Of a stretch of 64,000 nt of DNA, positions 58,207-64,000 are shown piece after piece; positions within the stretch are counted from its first letter, which is position 1; each line of letters begins with the position of its first letter. Position numbers and translations under genes: made by a program. Source of the DNA: Nonomuraea soli (GTDB lineage: Bacteria > Actinomycetota > Actinomycetes > Streptosporangiales > Streptosporangiaceae); assembly GCF_013761175.1 (NCBI RefSeq), contig NZ_JACDUR010000008.1:62001-126000 (forward strand), given 5' to 3'. Below the pieces are notes generated by a model that saw only the letters and a list, made by a program, of their open reading frames with translations, was not told the DNA's origin and made no database searches.

Positions 58207-59490
58207 TCACCGCAGCGCCGCCACCGCCCTGACGGCCTGGTCGACCTGCTCCGGGGTGTTCATGATGGTCGTCCCGAACCGCAGCAGCGGCTCGGCGTAC
58301 GGCGTCACGCTGGTCTCGATCCGGTGCTGGAGCCGCAGCCGTTCGACCGCCTCGAAGGGCTCCATGCCGGTCACCGACAGGCACACCAGCCCGGCCGACA
58401 CCGACGGCGACAGCGGCGTGGCCAGCCGCACGTTCGGCAGCGCGCGCAGCCCGTCCTTGAGGCGCGTGGCCAGCGACTGGATGCGCTCCTGGACCCGCTC
58501 CTTGCCGATGCGCCGGTGGAAGGCGAAGGCCTCGGGCATGGCCCAGCGGTGCTCGAAGGCCTTGTAGCCGCCGGGGGTGAAGTAGTCGCCCGACGCCCGG
58601 CCGGGCTCGGCGCCGCTCTGCCACGACCGGAAGGCGGTGGCGCTGAAGCTGGGGATGAGCGCGGAGAGCGGCTCCCACGTGCGGCCCCACAGGATGCCGG
58701 TGCCGCGAGGCCCCGCCAGCCATTTGTGGGTGCCGCTGGCCAGGAAGTCGCAGCCGAGGTCGTCGACGCCGTCGGCCATGGCGCCGAAGCCGTGCACGCC
58801 GTCGACGCACAGCAGCGCCTGCTCGCCGTGGTTGCGGGAGCGGTTGGCGTCGGCGACCATGTCGGCGATCGCGCGGACGGGCAGGCGCACGCCGGTGCTG
58901 GAGTGCACCCAGGTGACCGCGACGACGCGGGTGCGCGGGGTGATGCCCGCCTTCAGGGCGGCGACGATCGCGTCGGCGGAGGCGGTGGCGGGGTCGTCGT
59001 AGAGGCGTACGCGGCGCACGGTGGCGCCGGTGCGCTCGGCCAGCAGGCGCAGGCCTTCGTGGGTGGCCAGGAAGTCGTGCTCGGTGGTGAGCACCTCCTG
59101 TCCCTCGCGCAGGCGCAGCCCCGAGTAGAGCAGGCCCAGGCCCATGGTGGTGCTGTCGGTGATGGCGATCTGGCCGGGCTGGCCGCCCAGGTACTCCGCC
59201 GCCGCCTGGGTCACCGCCAGGTCGGGCGTCCCGCCTCCGGCGGGGGTGTAGTGGGGGTCGGCGTCGAGGGCGTCACGATGGCCCTGGATCGCCCGCCGTA
59301 CGGGCTCCGGATGCGGGGCCAGGACGAAGGCGGCGAAGTTGGCCACGTCGGGCTTGAGACTGAACTGGGCGCGCACGGCCTCCCAGTCGTCGAGCGCGGG
59401 CCGCGCGAGCGGCGGCTCTTCGGAGGAGGTGCAGCCGGCCAGCGGGGCGAGTAATCCGGCGCCCAGGAGCGCCCGTCGGTTCAGCGTCAC
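58207..59490 (-). CDS. Exported class V aminotransferase-fold PLP enzyme (Tat lipoprotein)
   Basis: 427 residues from GTG 59490. The N-terminus NRRALLGAGLLAPLAGCTSSEE combines a twin-arginine signal with a lipobox LAGC. The body is a class V fold: TPAGGGTPDLAVTQAAAEYLGG, VVAVTWVHSSTGVRLPV, LLCVDGVHGFGAMA and the PLP Lys in FLASGTHKWLAGPRGTGILWG. It is closest in style to isopenicillin-N-epimerase-like proteins. Tat export would let PLP be inserted before transport. The reaction is unknown. Confidence 0.82.
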   Translation of the reverse strand: MTLNRRALLGAGLLAPLAGCTSSEEPPLARPALDDWEAVRAQFSLKPDVANFAAFVLAPHPEPVRRAIQGHRDALDADPHYTPAGGGTPDLAVTQAAAEYLGGQPGQIAITDSTTMGLGLLYSGLRLREGQEVLTTEHDFLATHEGLRLLAERTGATVRRVRLYDDPATASADAIVAALKAGITPRTRVVAVTWVHSSTGVRLPVRAIADMVADANRSRNHGEQALLCVDGVHGFGAMADGVDDLGCDFLASGTHKWLAGPRGTGILWGRTWEPLSALIPSFSATAFRSWQSGAEPGRASGDYFTPGGYKAFEHRWAMPEAFAFHRRIGKERVQERIQSLATRLKDGLRALPNVRLATPLSPSVSAGLVCLSVTGMEPFEAVERLRLQHRIETSVTPYAEPLLRFGTTIMNTPEQVDQAVRAVAALR

Positions 59491-59509
59491 AAGCCCCTAG
59501 TCTGTAGCC

Positions 59510-59893
59510 ATGACGAACGCGGTGGAACGTCTGTACGCGGCGATGTTAAAAGTTGATGTTCACGAACTGCTGGCCGTTCTGCATCCGGAGTTCGTGCTTG
59601 ACGTGAGCCGGGGCATGCCCCTGGGGGTCGGTGGTGTGCACCATGGGCCCGAGTCGGCCGTCAAGGACTGCTGGGGTGTGATCTTCGGCGCCTACGAGAC
59701 CGCGCCGGTGCCCGACGAGTACGTCTGGGCGGGTGAGGAGCGGTGCGTGGCGATGGGCGCCTACCGTGGCCGGCTGCGCGCGACCGGCCAGGAGTACGAA
59801 GCCGCCTTCGCCCACGACCTGCGTCTGCGTGACGGCCTGATCGTGCGGCTGACCCAGTTCACCGACACCGCTAGCTGGCCCGGGCCGCGCTGA
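59510..59893 (+). CDS. SnoaL/NTF2-like protein
   Basis: 127 residues: ERLYAAMLKVDVHELLAVLHPEFVLDVSRGMPLGVGGVHHGP, then YRGRLRATGQEYEAAFAHDLRLRDGLIVRLTQFTDTASW. It has the cone-shaped SnoaL fold, used by ketosteroid-isomerase-like enzymes and many small binding proteins. A TAGTCT six to seven bases before the ATG suggests leaderless expression. It is divergent from the aminotransferase-like gene and overlaps the next gene by 23 bases tail to tail. Confidence 0.8.
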   Translation: MTNAVERLYAAMLKVDVHELLAVLHPEFVLDVSRGMPLGVGGVHHGPESAVKDCWGVIFGAYETAPVPDEYVWAGEERCVAMGAYRGRLRATGQEYEAAFAHDLRLRDGLIVRLTQFTDTASWPGPR

Positions 59894-60908
59894 CCCGGCG
59901 CATCAAATCCGACACGCGCACGATGCCCATGCACCTGTTCACCTCGTCGGTCACCACCAGGTCGTCGTAGGCGCGCGTGCTGTCGCGCCCGGCGACCTGC
60001 ATGGCCGCGATGGCCGGTGTGGTCTTCGGTACGGCACGCGGCGGGTCGGCCAGCCGCAGCGCCGGCTTCCTGCCGTGCAGCGCGTGCCCGAAGCGCGAGG
60101 AGAACGACAGCAGGAAGCGTCCGCGGTCCAGGCTGCCCTTGGGCCGCTGGTAGTCGTCGACCAGGATCACGCTGGTGATCGACGGCTCGGTGCCGAACGC
60201 CTCGATCACCTCTTCCGCGGTGGCCTGCTCCGGCAGTGTCACCGCGGGCAGCAGGAGCTCCTGCACGCGCGGCCCCAGCAGGGCGGCGTTCGGCTCCTGA
60301 GGGGGTGTCGGCAGCGGCACGTGCACCCGCCCGTCGCGTCCCGGCGCCAGCAGCGGCCCCTCCGCCAGCCGTACTCCCCAGTCGCGCACCTGGCCGAGCT
60401 GCGGCTCGTCCTCGACGCCCGGCGCCAGGACGTGCGCGCCGATGCCGCGCGCCATCGTGACGACGGACCGGGCCACCGCCGCCCGCCGCGGGTCGCGCGG
60501 CGCGCGGCCGACGACGTCGGTGGACAGGCACAGCAGGTACGGCGAGGCGTCGGCGATCAGGTCGGGCGGCATGCTCTCGGCGCCCAGCCCGCCGAAGGCC
60601 AGCAGGTACCCGATGGCGCGCAGCCCGTCCAGCCCGACGGTGAGCAGCCGCCGCTCGGCCTCCCCGCAGCCGCCGCGCAGCACGAGGATGACCTCGCGCG
60701 GGCGCCTGCCCGAGCGCCTGAGCGCCTCGTGGAGGGGCGCCAGCGCGCCCGAGCCGTTCAGGACCACCCGGACGGGCAGGTCGAGCAGGAGGGGGAGCAT
60801 GCCCTCCCGGCGCGCGGCGTCGATGGCGTCGGGCGGGGTGCGCAACGCCACGACACCCCCGGTGTCGAGGTCGACGACGGGGGTGATGGAAGTCAGCTGG
60901 GCCAGCAC
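59871..60908 (-). CDS. Degenerate EAL-domain protein with C-terminal CBS-like region
   Basis: 345 residues. It opens SITPVVDLDTGGVVALRTP, where active EAL proteins have ..tg.v.gyEALlR; the catalytic Glu and further metal ligands are missing, so no c-di-GMP phosphodiesterase activity is expected. From about residue 215 there are two CBS-like stretches (EQATAEEVIEAFGTEPSITSVILVDD and DDLVVTDEVNRCMGIVRVSDLMRRV). It is probably a nucleotide-sensing or binding protein. GTG 60908 start. Confidence 0.72.
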   Translation of the reverse strand: MLAQLTSITPVVDLDTGGVVALRTPPDAIDAARREGMLPLLLDLPVRVVLNGSGALAPLHEALRRSGRRPREVILVLRGGCGEAERRLLTVGLDGLRAIGYLLAFGGLGAESMPPDLIADASPYLLCLSTDVVGRAPRDPRRAAVARSVVTMARGIGAHVLAPGVEDEPQLGQVRDWGVRLAEGPLLAPGRDGRVHVPLPTPPQEPNAALLGPRVQELLLPAVTLPEQATAEEVIEAFGTEPSITSVILVDDYQRPKGSLDRGRFLLSFSSRFGHALHGRKPALRLADPPRAVPKTTPAIAAMQVAGRDSTRAYDDLVVTDEVNRCMGIVRVSDLMRRVSAARAS

Positions 60909-61017
60909 GTACGTGATGATCCTCCGTGTTGCTCCCGTTACAGAAGGGGGCGCCTATGAAGTTCACCGACATTTCCCCGCGAGTTCCCGACGCCTCGGGT
61001 GGGTTACCCTGCTGCGC

Positions 61018-61686
61018 ATGACTGCCCGGCCCGCCAGCGGCGGCGGGCGCTGGGTGGACGTGCCGCCCGAGCGCCTCAACAAGTGGATCGACGGCTTCGC
61101 CGGCCGCCACGGACCGATCACCGCCGTCGCCGAGCCCGACGTGCTGCGGCTGACCGCCGCCGACGGGTCGACCGCCGATCTCGTCGTGCCCTTCCCGCCC
61201 TTCGAGCCCGCCGCGCCGTACATCTCGCGCTTCATCGCCCACGCCTCCCGGCAGCGCACCGTCGGCGTGATCCTGCTGCGGCTGGGCGGGCACGCGACCG
61301 GCGTGTTCCGCGGCGCCGAGCTGGTGGTGTCGAAGGTGGGCTCCACCTATGTCCAGGGCCGCACGGCCGCGGGCGGCTGGTCGCAGCAACGTTTCGCCAG
61401 GCGGCGCGGCAACCAGGCGAGCAAGGCCGTGGAGGCGGCGGGCGACACGGTGGCGCGCGTGCTGCTGCCCTACGACAAGGAGCTCGACGCGGTGATCCTG
61501 GGCGGCGACCGCAGGTCCGTCGAGGTGCTGGGCGAGGACAGGCGGCTGGCTCCGCTGCTGGCCAAGGTGGTGGAGCCGTTCCTGACGGTGCCGGATCCGA
61601 AGCTCGCGGTGCTCAAGGAGACCCCCGCGCGCTTCCGCGCGGTGCGGGTGCGCGTCGTCAACGCGGGTGAGCCGGCGGCCGGTTAA
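61018..61686 (+). CDS. acVLRF1-family peptidyl-tRNA hydrolase
   Basis: 222 residues, an actinobacterial release-factor-like protein related to eukaryotic Vms1/ANKZF1. GGRWVDVPPERLNKWIDGFAGRHG at the N-terminus and the active loop AAGGWSQQRFARRRGNQASKA with the catalytic Gln. It releases nascent chains from stalled ribosomes. TACCCT seven bases before the ATG indicates a leaderless transcript. It lies just before the ABC-F gene, another ribosome-rescue-type factor. Confidence 0.9.
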   Translation: MTARPASGGGRWVDVPPERLNKWIDGFAGRHGPITAVAEPDVLRLTAADGSTADLVVPFPPFEPAAPYISRFIAHASRQRTVGVILLRLGGHATGVFRGAELVVSKVGSTYVQGRTAAGGWSQQRFARRRGNQASKAVEAAGDTVARVLLPYDKELDAVILGGDRRSVEVLGEDRRLAPLLAKVVEPFLTVPDPKLAVLKETPARFRAVRVRVVNAGEPAAG

Positions 61687-61713
61687 CCAGGCGAGGCTCC
61701 GGCCCCCTGACCG

Positions 61714-61719
61714 TAGACT
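61714..61719 (+). promoter_or_regulatory. -10 element (TAGACT) of the ABC-F leader
   Basis: TAGACT fits the actinobacterial TAnnnT -10. Transcription would start about seven bases later, exactly at the ATG of the five-codon ORF at 61727, giving a leaderless leader peptide. Confidence 0.5.
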
Positions 61720-61726
61720 GATGCTC

Positions 61727-61744
61727 ATGCGTGCTCCCGATTGA
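61727..61744 (+). CDS. Five-codon leader ORF (Met-Arg-Ala-Pro-Asp-stop) of the ABC-F gene
   Basis: ATG CGT GCT CCC GAT TGA. Codons 3-5 (GCTCCCGAT, 61733-61741) are the exact complement of ATCGGGAGC (61779-61787), which holds the ribosome site of the ABC-F gene. Translation or stalling here would open that site. ATG 61721 in the same frame would give a 7-codon version. Confidence 0.55.
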   Translation: MRAPD

Positions 61745-61787
61745 CCCCGGCTCCGGCCGCCCTCCTTTCCCACGACCCATCGGGAGC
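61733..61787 (+). promoter_or_regulatory. Attenuator hairpin of the ABC-F gene
   Basis: Nine base pairs between 61733-61741 and 61779-61787, the latter including GGGAG ten bases before the ABC-F ATG. The 37-base loop is C-rich, with a small GGC/GCC stem. ABC-F genes elsewhere are often controlled by ribosome-mediated attenuation, which supports the role. Confidence 0.6.
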
Positions 61788-61796
61788 CCCTTCCTC

Positions 61797-63395
<1,599 letters not shown>

Positions 63396-63508
63396 TCTTA
63401 ATTTGAGTGGGTACGGATCTTTTCCCGTGGAGTAGGTAGCCGATCCCGCTGAAATGACTGATCATGGCGGAGTAACGCTGCGGAAGTCTGGCACTACAGG
63501 AGGTACTC

Positions 63509-63724
63509 GTGGCCGAGACTCTCAAAAAAGGCACCCGGGTCACCGGGGCCGACCGGGAAAAGCTGGCCGGTGATCTCAAGAAGCGCTACGCCGCGGGCGA
63601 GAGCATTCGCGCCCTGGCCGCTTCCACCGGCCGGTCGTACGGGTTCATCCACCGCATCCTGTCGGAGTCCGGCGTGACTCTGCGCGGGCGCGGCGGGGCG
63701 ACCCGGGGCAAGTCCAAGAGGTAG
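63509..63724 (+). CDS. Small HTH DNA-binding protein conserved in actinobacteria
   Basis: 71 residues: a basic N-terminus, one helix-turn-helix (YAAGESIRALAASTGRSYGFIHRILSESGVTLRGRGG) and a Lys/Arg-rich tail. Very similar small proteins are widespread in actinobacteria. The function is unsettled; it could be a nucleoid-associated or developmental regulator. GTG start with a strong AGGAGG five bases upstream. Confidence 0.85.
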   Translation: MAETLKKGTRVTGADREKLAGDLKKRYAAGESIRALAASTGRSYGFIHRILSESGVTLRGRGGATRGKSKR

Positions 63725-63790
63725 ATGGACTGCCGACCGGCGAAGCAGGGAACGCGCGTCCGCAGCCGCTCGTCCCTACCCGCGGAGCTT

Positions 63791-63829
63791 GTCACGCCCG
63801 AGCAAAGTTCTAGTAGGCTCGGGCGTGAC
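63791..63829. promoter_or_regulatory. Operator-like 13-bp inverted repeat around a -10 element
   Basis: GTCACGCCCGAGC and its exact complement, separated by 13 bases; with one mismatch the arms extend to 16 bp. TAGGCT (63814-63819), a good -10, straddles the edge of the right arm, so a bound repressor would block polymerase. It serves the enoyl-CoA hydratase gene. Confidence 0.6.
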
Positions 63830-63858
63830 GAGCCGGGGATCTAGGGAGGGCTGTGCGC

Positions 63859-64000
63859 GTGCATGGGGGGAATCCGGAGAACATCGCCAACACTGGCGGC
63901 CTCCGCTTCGAGGTGGACGGTGAGATCGCGACGATCACGCTGGACCGGCCCGAGAAGCGCAACGCCCAGACGTTCGCCCTCTGGTCGGAGCTGACCCGCA
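63859..64000 (+). CDS. Enoyl-CoA hydratase/isomerase family protein (partial, N-terminus)
   Basis: 47 residues are visible: FEVDGEIATITLDRPEKRNAQTFALWSEL fits the crotonase N-terminus (v..v..it..l.nRPekrNA). GTG 63859 has GGGAGGG eight bases upstream; GTG 63853 is too close. The rest lies beyond the window. A role in fatty-acid or branched-chain acyl-CoA breakdown is likely; the substrate is unknown. Confidence 0.88.
   Translation, partial: MHGGNPENIANTGGLRFEVDGEIATITLDRPEKRNAQTFALWSELTR

Overview
The window comes from a high-GC actinomycete. GTG and TTG starts are common, genes are chained by ATGA/GTGA overlaps, and several promoters look leaderless. The gene order ctaB/tkt-tal-zwf-opcA, ctaA, an ABC exporter pair and sufR-BD-Rieske-CSUT is a classic actinobacterial neighbourhood. 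The GH9 cellulase, GH2 mannosidase and NRPS content fit a soil genus such as those in the Streptosporangiaceae (inference). No rRNA, tRNA, CRISPR array or transposase was seen.

Layout. 1-5217 (minus): pentose phosphate operon tkt-tal-zwf-opcA, cut by the window edge. 5425-12182: ctaB, a metal sensor with its zinc-type exporter, a PrsW protease, ctaA with a SanA-like protein, a small membrane protein and an HTH regulator. 12463-20199: a hydroxyproline-type catabolic operon (three-subunit D-hydroxyproline dehydrogenase, DapA-like deaminase, two proline-racemase paralogues, an ornithine cyclodeaminase homologue with a large proline-rich insert) and its GntR regulator. 20317-25279: DoxX, an EamA exporter, an ABC-2 exporter pair and a Bcr/CflA exporter behind an attenuator-like leader. 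25352-31658: SUF Fe-S assembly operon behind a likely iron box. 31936-33963: DEAD-box helicase with 17 tandem RGG-like octapeptides.

34325-49400 is the most distinctive part. A secreted GH9 cellulase, a stand-alone condensation domain and a divergent small-ORF/DUF6875/C-A-T-R NRPS/MFS/methyltransferase operon are preceded by near-identical CebR/CelR-type palindromes. This suggests a small peptide-aldehyde (or alcohol/imine) pathway induced by cellulose breakdown products. A mannosidase/acetyl-esterase pair with its own LacI regulator follows. 50479-64000 holds a large subtilase with a small I9-like neighbour, manA, hisE-hisG, a broken carbonic anhydrase gene, a Tat-lipoprotein class V aminotransferase homologue, a degenerate EAL-CBS protein, the acVLRF1 release factor, an ABC-F ATPase with a leaderless mini-ORF attenuator, a small HTH protein and the start of an enoyl-CoA hydratase.

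Two translation-coupled leaders (before the MFS exporter at 24074 and the ABC-F gene at 61797) have the same logic: a 3- or 5-codon ORF lies next to or inside the strand that hides the main gene's Shine-Dalgarno site. They are the best regulatory finds. The CebR-box NRPS locus and the inserted cyclodeaminase are the best protein-level finds.
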